Assembly: GCA_020199775.1 (NCBI GenBank)
Contig: JAIVJZ010000040.1
Coordinates: forward strand, 496,001-560,000
DNA: 64,000 bases
Source: Acidobacteriota bacterium
GTDB lineage: Bacteria > Acidobacteriota > Blastocatellia > Pyrinomonadales > Pyrinomonadaceae
Direction of reading: 5' to 3'
Part shown: positions 44,408-55,177 of the stretch, piece by piece
Numbering within the stretch: position 1 is the first letter of the stretch
How the letters are laid out: each line of letters starts with the position of its first letter
The notes under the pieces: generated by a model
What the model saw: the letters and a program-made list of their open reading frames with translations, nothing else
The model's database searches: none
What the model was told of the DNA's origin: nothing
Program-made: the position numbers and the translations under genes

Positions 44408-45376
44408 TCAAGCGGCGGCCGTCTCTTCGCCGCGGCAAAACCCCGCGACGAGCGCGACGAACTCCTGCGGGCGTTCCTCCTGCGGCAGGTGGCCGCAGTT
44501 GGGGAAGACGAACAGGCGCGAGCCCGCGAGCAACTCGTGCAGGCGTCGGCCGTGGCGAAGCGGCACGTCGCGGTCGTGCGCGCCCCAGACGAGCAGGGTC
44601 GGCTGTGTGATGCGCGCGGCCTCGCGTTCGATGCGCGTCGCGCGCCAGCGGCGCAGCGTGCGCAGGATGGCGCGATGCGTGGCCGCCGCGCGAAGCGGAC
44701 GCTGGTGCGCCGTGATCCGCGTGTTGTCGAGCATGTGGCCGTTCTCGGCCGCGTAAGTCTTGCGCAGGTGATTCTTGACAAACCGCCGCGCGTCGAGCAA
44801 CACGGGCGCGAGCAGTTCGCCCATGACGGGCGTCGCGGCGAGGCGCAACAAAGGCCGCCGGGTAATTTCGTCGTTCGACACCGCGCCGACGAGCACCAGC
44901 CGCTCGACGCGTTCCGCGTAATCCAACGCGCACACGGCCGCGACCGCGCCGCCGTAGGAACTGCCGACCAGTGTCGCGCGCCCGATGCCGAGCGCGTCCA
45001 TCAGCCCGACGATGAGGCGCGCCTGCGCCTCAAACGTGTACTCCGCGCCCCCCGGCTTCCCCGAAAATCCGAAGCCCACGAGGTCGGGCGCGACGACGCG
45101 GAATCCGGCCTCCGCCAGAGGCACGAGCGCGTCGTTCCACACGAAGTTCGACGCGCAGAAACCGTGAATCAACAGCATCACGGGCGCGCTCCTCTCGCCC
45201 GCCTCCTGATAATGCACACGCACGCCCTCGATCTCGACGAAGCGCGAACGCTCCGCGTGATGCAGACGCTCGCGATGCTCGCCCCACTCCACGTCCTGCG
45301 GGCGCGTCAACAACTTCAACGCCAGCGCGCCGCCCGCCACCGCCGTCATGCCGCCAATCCAGTATCGTTTCTTCAT
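44408..45376 (-). CDS. Alpha/beta hydrolase embedded in the prkA-yeaH-spoVR operon
   Basis: A 322-residue protein. An N-terminal hydrophobic stretch (residues 5-23, 'WIGGMTAVAGGALALKLL') may anchor it in the membrane. The fold shows oxyanion 'LLIHGFCAS', nucleophile elbow 'GSSYGG' with Ser140, acid 'WGAHDRDVP' and His in 'NCGHLPQEERP', so the catalytic triad is complete. It is like lipase/epoxide-hydrolase-type enzymes; the substrate is unknown. It lies 104 nt behind prkA and 32 nt before yeaH, an unusual insertion into this conserved trio. Confidence 0.88.
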   Translation of the reverse strand: MKKRYWIGGMTAVAGGALALKLLTRPQDVEWGEHRERLHHAERSRFVEIEGVRVHYQEAGERSAPVMLLIHGFCASNFVWNDALVPLAEAGFRVVAPDLVGFGFSGKPGGAEYTFEAQARLIVGLMDALGIGRATLVGSSYGGAVAAVCALDYAERVERLVLVGAVSNDEITRRPLLRLAATPVMGELLAPVLLDARRFVKNHLRKTYAAENGHMLDNTRITAHQRPLRAAATHRAILRTLRRWRATRIEREAARITQPTLLVWGAHDRDVPLRHGRRLHELLAGSRLFVFPNCGHLPQEERPQEFVALVAGFCRGEETAAA

Positions 45377-45480
45377 CTGTTTAGTCTTAAGCCAAACGCC
45401 CGCGACTTTCGAACGGGAAAGCGCGGGCGTCGTGGTGTGCAATCGTGCTCCGCTTTTGGCGTCGCGCTCGCCCCGGCCGG

Positions 45481-47421
45481 TCAGCGCGAGAGCAGCGTGC
45501 CGACGTAGGTCAAGAGTTCGTTCGCGCAGACCGGGCAGTAGCCGCCGTCTTTGACGAGACGATCCACGACTTCGTTGATGCGGCGCAACTGGTCGGGGTC
45601 GGGCGTGCGGGAAGAGGTCGTGATCTTCACCACGTCTTTGAGGTCGGCGAAAATCTTCTTCTCGATGGCCTCTTTGAGACGCTCGTGCGAAGTGTATTCG
45701 AACTGCTTACCCTTGCGGCTGAAAGACGAGATGCGGATCAATATCTCCTGCCGGAAAGTGTTCTTCGCGTTGTCGGAGACGCCGATCTGTTCTTCGATGC
45801 CGCGCATCAACCCTTCGTCCGGTTCCATCTCTTCTTCGGTGATGGGGTCTTTGATGCGTTCCTTGTTGCAGTAGGCTTCGACGTTGTCGAGATAGTTATT
45901 GCAGATCGTGCGCGCCATCTCCTCGAACGAGTAGACGAAGGCGCGCTGCACCTCGATCTTCGCCAGTTCGTCGTACTCCTTGCGCGAGGCGGAGATGAGA
46001 TTGAGGTAGCGTTCGCGCTGTTCGGGATTGATGCCGGTGTGCTGCTCGAAGCCGTCTTTGATGGCGCGCAGCGCGTCGATGGGGTTGATGCAGGTCACGC
46101 CGTCGCGCACGAGCGCGCCCGACAGGCGGTTGATGATGTAGCGCGGAGAGATGCCGTCCATGCCTTCGCGCGCGGTATCCTCTTTCAGTTCGCGCACGTC
46201 CTTCGACTTGTAGCCCTCCACGTCCTCGCCGTCGTAGAGTTTCATCTTCTTGACGATATCGACGTTGGCGCGCTTCGGCTCTTCCAGACGCGTCATGACG
46301 GCGAACATCGCCGCGACCCTGAGCGTGTTGGGCGCGATGTGGACGTTGCGCAAAACTTCCGACTGGTGCAGGAGTTTCCCGTAGATGCGCTCCTCCTGCG
46401 AGACGCGCAAATTGTAGGGCACGCGCACGAGGATGATGCGATCCTGCAAGGCTTCCGATTTACGGTTGCCCGCGAAACTGACGTACTCGTTTTCGTTCGA
46501 GTGCGAGAGGATCACCTCGTCGGCGTAGATCATGGCGAAGCGTCCGGTCTTGATGTTCTGCTCCTGCGAGAGCGTCAGGAGCGAGTAGAGAAATTTCTCG
46601 TCGCACTTGAGCATCTCGATGAATTCCATCACGCCGCGGTTGGCGATGTTGAGTTCGCCGTCGAAGCGGTAGGCGCGCGGGTCGGACTCGACGCCCACTT
46701 CGCCGATGGTCGAGAGGTCGATGGAGCCGGTCAGTTCGGTGATGTCCTGCGACTTCGGGTCGCTCGGCGAGAACGTGCCGATGCCGACGCGCTCCTTCTC
46801 CGAGAAGAGGACGCGCTGCACGCGCACGTCTTCGTGCTTGCCGCCGTAAGTGTGTTCGAGCGCGTAGCGGCATTGCGGGCAGAGGTCGCCTTCGATGTAG
46901 ATGCCGTAATGTTTTTCGATCTCGGCGCGGAGTTCGTGGGGGATGAGGTGCAGCGGCTCCTCGTGCATCGGGCAGTCTTTGATCGCGTAGAGCGCGCCCG
47001 CCTCGGTGCGCGTGTAGTCTTCGAGGCCGCGCTTGAGCATCGTGACGATGGTTGACTTGCCGCCGCCGACCGGCCCCATCAGGAGCAGGATGCGCTTGCG
47101 GACTTCGAGCCGCTGCGCCGCCGACTTGAAGTATTCGACGATGCGCGCGAGCGGTTCTTCGATGCCGTAGAGTTCCTGCGCGAAGAACTTGTAGCGCGCC
47201 ACTTCGTCGCGCGTGCCCTCGTTTAATTTCTCGACCCCGGCGGCGTGGATCATGTCGTTGACGCGCGCGTGGGAGAGTTGGGCGAGTCTGGGGTTTTGTG
47301 AAACCAACTCGAAGTAGTCGCGGAAAGAACCCTCCCAGTGAAGGGCTTCGCGCTCGCGGCGCAAGTCTTCGAGTCGCTCGCTGATGTTGAATTGACGTTT
47401 GCCATCCTGCTCTTCGTGCAT
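45481..47421 (-). CDS. prkA: PrkA serine protein kinase (AAA+)
   Basis: A 646-residue PrkA. AAA+ domain with Walker A 'GPVGGGKST' (116-124) and 'EFIEMLKCDEKFLYSLLT' plus 'YADEVILSHSNENEY' near Walker B and sensor 1, followed by the C-terminal kinase-like domain with 'ITEEEMEPDEGLMRGIEEQI'. A small Cys pair 'GGYCPVCANELL' closes the protein. Start 47421 chosen over an Arg-rich in-frame extension. PrkA proteins respond to nutrient stress and some were shown to act as ATP-dependent proteases. First gene of the operon with the hydrolase, yeaH and spoVR. Confidence 0.95.
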   Translation of the reverse strand: MHEEQDGKRQFNISERLEDLRREREALHWEGSFRDYFELVSQNPRLAQLSHARVNDMIHAAGVEKLNEGTRDEVARYKFFAQELYGIEEPLARIVEYFKSAAQRLEVRKRILLLMGPVGGGKSTIVTMLKRGLEDYTRTEAGALYAIKDCPMHEEPLHLIPHELRAEIEKHYGIYIEGDLCPQCRYALEHTYGGKHEDVRVQRVLFSEKERVGIGTFSPSDPKSQDITELTGSIDLSTIGEVGVESDPRAYRFDGELNIANRGVMEFIEMLKCDEKFLYSLLTLSQEQNIKTGRFAMIYADEVILSHSNENEYVSFAGNRKSEALQDRIILVRVPYNLRVSQEERIYGKLLHQSEVLRNVHIAPNTLRVAAMFAVMTRLEEPKRANVDIVKKMKLYDGEDVEGYKSKDVRELKEDTAREGMDGISPRYIINRLSGALVRDGVTCINPIDALRAIKDGFEQHTGINPEQRERYLNLISASRKEYDELAKIEVQRAFVYSFEEMARTICNNYLDNVEAYCNKERIKDPITEEEMEPDEGLMRGIEEQIGVSDNAKNTFRQEILIRISSFSRKGKQFEYTSHERLKEAIEKKIFADLKDVVKITTSSRTPDPDQLRRINEVVDRLVKDGGYCPVCANELLTYVGTLLSR

Positions 47422-47764
47422 AGCCTTGATACCTCTAAAACGGCTTCGCGCGTGTGGACGGCGTGGGGAAGTCACGCCCTTCCTGCTTTATTCCGGGCGG
47501 CTCGCGCGCCTTGCAAGCTTGGTCGCTTCGACCTGTCTTCAGGCCGCCCGCGTCACGAGTCGCGTTGGTATTAGGACAAGTCTCGATGCGGCAGGCGGGG
47601 ACGTGCGCGGGTGCGTGCCCGGTCTGCGCCGTCGAGTCTCTGGGAATCCTCTTGGGACTTGATTGTCAAACGGGAGCGACGGGCGGGACGGGCGACTTTT
47701 CGCGACCTCTACTTCCGCCGCTTGCCGCGATTATAACACAGCGCGCGGGACTGCAAATCAAAGG
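47422..47764 (-). other. Upstream region and leader of the prkA operon
   Basis: About 340 nt without a gene. A good promoter lies at its far end (47730-47757), giving a leader of about 300 nt. A second TTGACA on the minus strand (47664-47669) has no good -10. No riboswitch class recognised. Confidence 0.5.
47730..47757 (-). promoter_or_regulatory. Sigma-70 promoter of the prkA operon
   Basis: On the minus strand: TTTGCA (47757-47752), 16-nt spacer, perfect TATAAT (47735-47730). It sits right behind the truB stop, so the starvation operon has its own promoter. Confidence 0.65.
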
Positions 47765-48736
47765 TTATTCTTCGGCGCTCGCGTCGAGCATCACGCGCGG
47801 TTGCAACCGGCCACGCGCCGCGTCGTAGACGCCGACGGCGATCAAGTTTCCCGCCCCGGCGTCGCGCATCCGCACCCGCTCGCCCTCCCGCCATGACGAA
47901 CCCAACTCACGCGCGATTTGCACCGCCGCGCCGTGACGCACCCGCCGCGCGTCTTCGGCCGTTAGATGCACGAAAGGCAACTCGTGGACGGCTGCGTCCG
48001 GCGTGATGAGAAGTTCGCTTGCGCCGCCCGCCGCCACGCGTTGCGCCAACTCCTCCAGCGTCACGGCCTGCGCGATGCGAAATGCGCCCGCGCGCGTGCG
48101 GCGCAGCGCGGCGAGGTGCGCGCCCACGCCGACGAGCGCGCCGAGGTCTTCGGCCAGCACGCGGACGTACGTCCCCGCCGAACAGGCGACGCGCACGCGC
48201 AGGTCACATGTTCCCTCGTCGTTCGGATGCAACCATGCGCCCGCGTCATCGCGCGCAATCTCAAACTCGCGTATCCGGACGCGCACCGCTTTGCGCTCGA
48301 CGTGTTCGCCGCGCCGCGCGAGTTCATAAAGTTTTCGTCCCTGCACTTTTTTAGCGGAGTACATCGGCGGCACTTGCTCGATCTCGCCGCGCAAACTCTC
48401 AAGCGCACGCTCAACCGATTCCCTGTCCCACTCCGCGCACGGCCGCGCATGCGACGGGTCGCCCGTCTCCGCCGGCTCGCGCCGCGCGCCCGTCAGGTCG
48501 CCCGTCTCGGTCGCGTAGCCGAAACGCACGAGCGCGTCATACTCCTTTTCAGCCCCCGCGAGGAATTGCGCGAGCCGCGTCGCGCGCCCGACGAGCACGA
48601 CCAGCACGCCGGTCGCGAACGGATCGAGCGTCCCCGTGTGACCCACGCGCCGCTCGCCGAGCACGCGCCGCACGCGCGCCACTACGTCGTGCGAAGTCCA
48701 CCCCACGGGCTTGTCTATGATGAGCGCGCCGTCCAC
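47765..48736 (-). CDS. truB: tRNA pseudouridine-55 synthase
   Basis: Isomerises U55 in the T-loop of tRNAs. Starts with GTG at 48736 ('MDGALIIDKPVGWTSHD'). The catalytic Asp38 is in 'VGHTGTLDPFATGVL', and 'SAKKVQGRKLYELARRG' and a C-terminal PUA-like domain ('RRVRHGAAVQIAREL') follow. Length 323 is normal. There is no Shine-Dalgarno; a C-rich heptamer run lies directly upstream of the start. Confidence 0.95.
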   Translation of the reverse strand: MDGALIIDKPVGWTSHDVVARVRRVLGERRVGHTGTLDPFATGVLVVLVGRATRLAQFLAGAEKEYDALVRFGYATETGDLTGARREPAETGDPSHARPCAEWDRESVERALESLRGEIEQVPPMYSAKKVQGRKLYELARRGEHVERKAVRVRIREFEIARDDAGAWLHPNDEGTCDLRVRVACSAGTYVRVLAEDLGALVGVGAHLAALRRTRAGAFRIAQAVTLEELAQRVAAGGASELLITPDAAVHELPFVHLTAEDARRVRHGAAVQIARELGSSWREGERVRMRDAGAGNLIAVGVYDAARGRLQPRVMLDASAEE

Positions 48737-48744
48737 GAAAACAG

Positions 48745-48780
48745 GGTAAGGGGAAAAGGCGAAAGGGGAAAGGGGAAAGG
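48745..48780. repeat. Heptamer-repeat run, word AAGGGGA
   Basis: Five units of AAGGGGA/AAGGCGA at 7-nt spacing just upstream of the truB start. One-armed; same word family as 6113-6228. Confidence 0.8.
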
Positions 48781-48965
48781 CGCGGCGGCGCGTCTCGCTT
48801 CGCGGCGACGCGTCTCATTCTTCTAATCCGCCCTACGACGCAAATCATTGACCTTTCAGGTATGACGAGAGTATCGTGGCCGCGTGCCCGGTTTCACCTT
48901 CACTGCGGCGCACACTCAACACGCGCCGTTCTCACCCTAACCGTTCGACAGATTAAGGAGCGCTT

Positions 48966-49244
48966 ATGAAATTCTTCGTGCGAATCTTGATGTTAGCAAC
49001 CCTCACCCTGACACTTCTGGCTTCCGCGCCGGACAATAGGCTGGAACGAACAGCCAACTGCCGGAGTGCGGCGGCCAATGCCAGCCGATGTCAGAGCACG
49101 CCCTACACGATCTATTACACGGATGCCACTAAAACAGAGGAGTGTGGTTCGCTCGACGCCTGCTCCATGGTCTTTGAAGGATGTCATACCGAGTTCTATA
49201 CGAGAACGTACTATCCCTGCTGCGACCCGCCGATCAACCCGTAA
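48966..49244 (+). CDS. Small secreted Cys-rich peptide (92 aa)
   Basis: ATG at 48966 with a perfect 'AAGGAG'. A signal peptide (about residues 1-21) is followed by a mature peptide of about 70 residues with seven Cys ('NCRS', 'RCQS', 'ECGS', 'ACSM', 'GCHT', 'PCCD'), rich in Thr/Tyr. The spacing suggests a disulfide-knotted peptide with one free Cys. Not recognised. It is flanked by a strong hairpin and is probably monocistronic. Confidence 0.75.
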   Translation: MKFFVRILMLATLTLTLLASAPDNRLERTANCRSAAANASRCQSTPYTIYYTDATKTEECGSLDACSMVFEGCHTEFYTRTYYPCCDPPINP

Positions 49245-49315
49245 CGCGTCGATCAGGTTGACGACTCTATTCCCGCCGCGACAAGTAATATTGATCGTCG
49301 GCGCATCTGCTTAAA

Positions 49316-49351
49316 CAGCGGGGCGGAAGCAAAGTTACTTCCGCCCCGCTG
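49316..49351. terminator. Perfect 14-bp hairpin behind the Cys-rich gene
   Basis: CAGCGGGGCGGAAG / CTTCCGCCCCGCTG with an 8-nt loop containing AAAGTTA. No T-run. It shares the loop-side AAGTTACTTCCG sequence with the alaS terminator at 53132. Confidence 0.75.
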
Positions 49352-49455
49352 CCCAAAATGCGCTCCTGACGCGCTCGCGGCCAACGCCCGTAGACGCATA
49401 GGCCGTACCACCCGCGCCAAAATTATTGAAGCCAGCTCCCGCCCGATTTACACAG

Positions 49456-49490
49456 TTCCCTTTACCCCTTACCCTTTCCCCCTGCCCCTA
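49456..49490. repeat. Heptamer-repeat run, word TTTCCCC/TTACCCC
   Basis: CCCTTTACCCCTTACCCTTT units at about 7-nt spacing, the complement of the AAGGGGA word. It lies just upstream of recX. Confidence 0.7.
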
Positions 49491-49505
49491 TGTTTTAATT
49501 CCTTC

Positions 49506-50096
49506 ATGCGCAGGCCAAAACGGAGAGCCAACGTCAGAGACATCAATGAGACGGACGACAAGCCGAAACGTCCCGTTGACCCCGAACGCTCGCGCACGCG
49601 CACGCTGCAACGCGCCGTCAAACTGCTCGCCGCCAAGCCGCGTTCCGTCGCCGAACTGCGCGAACGCCTGCTCGAAAAAGAGTGGACGACCGAAGAGGCC
49701 GCCGATTACGCCATCGCCAAACTGAGCGAGTACGGCTACGTGAACGACGAGCAATTCGCGCTCGGCTATGCGTCGGCGCGTGTCCGGCAGAAGCCCGTCG
49801 GGCGGCAGCAACTCGCGCGCGACCTGCAAATGAAGCAGATTGATCGCGAACTTGCCGAAGAGACGCTCAAAAAAGTTTTCGAGGCCACGCCCGAAGCGGA
49901 ACTCATAGACGCGGCCATCGAAAAGCGCGTCCGCCTGCGCGGCCGCCCCACGACCAGACAGGAGACCAAAAGCCTCTTCGATCACCTCCTGCGTCGCGGC
50001 TTCAGCTACGATCTCATCATCGGCAAAGTCCGCGCGCTCTCGTCCGCCGAACTGAGCGATGACGAAGAAGACGCAAGCAGCGACGCGGACGATTAG
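49506..50096 (+). CDS. recX: RecX regulatory protein
   Basis: A 196-residue helical-repeat protein: 'RAVKLLAAKPRSVAELRERL', 'YGYVNDEQFALGYASARV', 'GRQQLARDLQMKQIDRELAEE' are the three-helix repeats of RecX, which binds and inhibits RecA filaments. No recA is in the window. The charged C-terminal tail 'DDEEDASSDADD' is an addition. The start at 49506 lacks a Shine-Dalgarno; the codon is otherwise the best fit. Confidence 0.9.
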   Translation: MRRPKRRANVRDINETDDKPKRPVDPERSRTRTLQRAVKLLAAKPRSVAELRERLLEKEWTTEEAADYAIAKLSEYGYVNDEQFALGYASARVRQKPVGRQQLARDLQMKQIDRELAEETLKKVFEATPEAELIDAAIEKRVRLRGRPTTRQETKSLFDHLLRRGFSYDLIIGKVRALSSAELSDDEEDASSDADD

Positions 50097-50219
50097 ACGG
50101 CAATGACCAAAAGCCGGGAAACTCCGGCGACATCAAGTCTTCCTCACTCATTACCGCTTTCAAACGCCACCCGATCCGGCAATTTCACCCGCCCGCGCGT
50201 CGCGTGCTAGACTCTTTCA

Positions 50220-50304
50220 AAAGCCGTCAGCCATCAGCTATCAGCAGTCAGCCAAGACTGAAAGGCTGGCAAAGCTGACGGCTGATAGCTAATTGCTGAG
50301 TGCT
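50220..50304. repeat. Heptamer-repeat hairpin, word ATCAGCT/GTCAGCC
   Basis: Left run GTCAGCC ATCAGCT ATCAGCA GTCAGCC and right run AGCTGAC GGCTGAT AGCTAAT TGCTGAG, all at 7-nt spacing and mutually complementary. It ends 5 nt before the alaS start. Confidence 0.9.
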
Positions 50305-50309
50305 TATTT

Positions 50310-53102
<2,793 letters not shown>

Positions 53103-53131
53103 GCAACCGAGACGTTTTGCAATGCCGCGCA

Positions 53132-53201
53132 GGAGGGGCGGCCGGAAGTAACTAAACGGCGTGTAAGCGTCAAGTTACTTCCGGCCGCCCCTCCGGTTTT
53201 T
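53132..53201 (+). terminator. Very long terminator hairpin of alaS
   Basis: Perfect 22-bp stem (53132-53153 with 53173-53194) around a 19-nt loop, then GGTTTTTA. It lies 30 nt behind the stop and also before the convergent minus-strand gene end. Confidence 0.85.
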
Positions 53202-53233
53202 AGCCCGTCCTATCTTAGCCTGTCATGCCCGGT

Positions 53234-53599
53234 TCACGTCGCGGGCTTCCATTCCTTCTGTCTATCGTTGAGGACGACGCCCATCCGTTCGAGCGTAACT
53301 TTGTTGAGCGTGCCGGTTACTTTGAGACCTTCGGCCGCTTGATATTTTCTGAGGGCGGCGCGCGTGTCGTCGTTGAGTTTGCCGTCCTCCTGCCCGTTGT
53401 AAAAACCACGCGTCTTAAGTAGTGCCTGCGCCTGTTTGATCTGTTCTTTGGTCGAGCGAAAGACGGGGCCGCGTTTGACGGCGGGCTTCGCCTTCGCGCC
53501 CCCCTCTTGCGGGGCGGTTGAAGTGTTGGTGTTCGGCGCCGCCAGCGAGACGGACGCGGCGCAGAGCAGCGTGAGGAAAGCAACGAGCAGTCTTCTCAT
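53234..53599 (-). CDS. Secreted peptidoglycan-binding protein (121 aa)
   Basis: ATG at 53599 after 'GAAGGAG'. Signal peptide at residues 1-20 ('LLVAFLTLLCAASVSLAA'). A basic linker is followed by a peptidoglycan-binding (PG_binding_1) domain: 'IKQAQALLKTRGFYNGQEDG', 'LNDDTRAALRKYQAAEGLKV', 'GTLNKVTLERMGV' (the N-x-x-T-x-x-A-L core is clear). It should bind cell wall in the periplasm, and there is no attached catalytic domain. Confidence 0.9.
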   Translation of the reverse strand: MRRLLVAFLTLLCAASVSLAAPNTNTSTAPQEGGAKAKPAVKRGPVFRSTKEQIKQAQALLKTRGFYNGQEDGKLNDDTRAALRKYQAAEGLKVTGTLNKVTLERMGVVLNDRQKEWKPAT

Positions 53600-54201
53600 G
53601 AGATTTCTCCTTCTTTAAGAGTCGTGGCGCGTGAGGCGCAGGTGCGTTTCTTGAGGATAAAGCGCAGTCATCATACATACGCTGTCAACCCTCGAAACAG
53701 AACGCCAAAGGTGCGCGCCGCAACCTGAAACGAAAGGTTAACTGTATGAACTCGTGGGCTTTGCTCCCGCTTGCAATTGGTGACTGTCCGGTCTCAAGTC
53801 GCTTGCCGCAGCAACGCGCAAGGCGTAAAAGTTGCATGAAACGTTGCAAGGCTACTTAACTCCCCGCGCTCCCCTCAACTCCTCCACGTCTACGGACGAT
53901 GAGCGTGCTTTTCCCACACGCCCGCAACCGCGGATAAATCCCGACTCTACATTTAAGCCGCATTTCCCGCGTTCAACACATGTTTTAACTTTGTTGTTGC
54001 CGCGCTTTCCGCTCGTATGCTACTCTCCAAATGCGTCCTTATTCAGAGACGCGCCCCGAAACGAAAACGCTCTCAAGAGAGTTTTCACCCTTCCTCTCAA
54101 TTTTCTCAACATCGGGTTTGGGTAGTGGCGTAGACGGCAAAAACGCGTCTCGTCGCCATTCCGACTTGAATACCCCGGATATTTCCAGACAGGCAAGCGG
54201 T
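53600..54201. other. About 600-nt divergent intergenic region
   Basis: No gene is supported. Holds the plus-strand promoter at 53994-54021 for the transglycosylase; a minus-strand TTGACA (near 53688) lacks a good -10. The in-frame codons upstream of 54202 do not resemble protein. Otherwise nothing is recognised. Confidence 0.5.
53994..54021 (+). promoter_or_regulatory. Candidate sigma-70 promoter of the transglycosylase gene
   Basis: TTGTTG (53994-53999), 16-nt spacer, TATGCT (54016-54021) in AT-rich surroundings. Leader about 175 nt. Confidence 0.5.
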
Positions 54202-55041
54202 ATGAAAAAGTTTCCCCTCCCGTTCGTCGCGCTCGCGTTCGTCGCGGCCTGCGCCACCCTCTCGACGGCGCAAACCGGCGCGCGTTACCATCACGATAAC
54301 TTCGACATCGCGGGCGGCGTGCGCGTCGCCCCCGAACCCATTCCCGCGCCGGCGGCCGCCGCAAGCAAAACCCGCAACGGCGCGCGCCCGCTGACGCCTT
54401 TCGAGCGCGCCAACATATCCGTCAAGCCGACGGCTTACGCCGCCGTTCGCCCGACGGCGAGCCGCCCGATGTATGCGGGCGCGACGCTCGACGGCTTTAC
54501 GACGGGCGACGCCAAAGTTGACTCTTACATCGTGTCGTCGAGCACGCGTCACGGCGTCGACCCGGTGTTGATCTACTCGATCATGCACCGCGAATCGGCG
54601 TTCAAGAAGTTGGCTGTCTCTTACAAAGGGGCGCGTGGGCTGATGCAGTTGATGCCCGCGACGGCGGCGCGTTTCGGCGTGCGCAACATCTTCGACCCGG
54701 AGCAGAATATCGAAGCCGGCACGCGCTACATGCGCTGGCTCTTGAATCGTTTCAACGGCGACGTGGGTCTCGCGCTCGCCGGTTACAACGCGGGCGAGGG
54801 CGCGGTCGATAAATACAGGGGCGTGCCTCCCTATCGCGAGACGCAGGAATACGTGAAGCGCATTTCGGAGCGTTACGCGTTGATGCGCGACCCGCAGACG
54901 GCGCGCCGCGCGCCAATCGTGTCGAAGACGCCGGACGCCGTCGCGAGCGCGGCCAAGGAAACGCCCGCCCCGCATCTCTACGAACGAAACATCTACGCCG
55001 TCCGCTTGCCCGACGGCAAACTGATGCTCGTCACGCAGTAA
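54202..55041 (+). CDS. Soluble-lytic-transglycosylase-type (SLT) enzyme
   Basis: Start 54202 after 'AGGCAAGCGG'. Signal sequence 'FVALAFVAACATLSTAQ' with a possible lipobox 'VAAC' (Cys17). After an Ala/Pro linker, the SLT domain begins near residue 105 with catalytic Glu131 in 'YSIMHRESAFKKLAVSYKGA' and 'GLMQLMPATAARFGV', 'NIEAGTRYMRWLL', 'ALAGYNAGEGAV'. It cleaves the MurNAc-GlcNAc bond forming 1,6-anhydro ends. The C-terminal extension is unrecognised. Length 279; followed by a perfect hairpin terminator. Confidence 0.95.
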   Translation: MKKFPLPFVALAFVAACATLSTAQTGARYHHDNFDIAGGVRVAPEPIPAPAAAASKTRNGARPLTPFERANISVKPTAYAAVRPTASRPMYAGATLDGFTTGDAKVDSYIVSSSTRHGVDPVLIYSIMHRESAFKKLAVSYKGARGLMQLMPATAARFGVRNIFDPEQNIEAGTRYMRWLLNRFNGDVGLALAGYNAGEGAVDKYRGVPPYRETQEYVKRISERYALMRDPQTARRAPIVSKTPDAVASAAKETPAPHLYERNIYAVRLPDGKLMLVTQ

Positions 55042-55073
55042 TAGAGAGCGCGCGGTCAAACTCAAATTGAGCG

Positions 55074-55116
55074 AGCGGGGCGTGTGTGACATTCACACAC
55101 GCCCCGCTTTAGTTTT
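55074..55116 (+). terminator. Rho-independent terminator
   Basis: Perfect 16-bp stem AGCGGGGCGTGTGTGA / TCACACACGCCCCGCT with a 3-nt loop, followed by TTAGTTTTAT. Confidence 0.92.
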
Positions 55117-55177
55117 ATCGCCCTCCGCCCGCGTCCTTTGATTCGTGCATGTATGGTCTTAAACGACGCTCTTAGGT

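Noticed and set aside
45445..47055. Long open plus-strand frame opposite prkA
   Set aside because: Antisense of a conserved gene, no recognisable domain.
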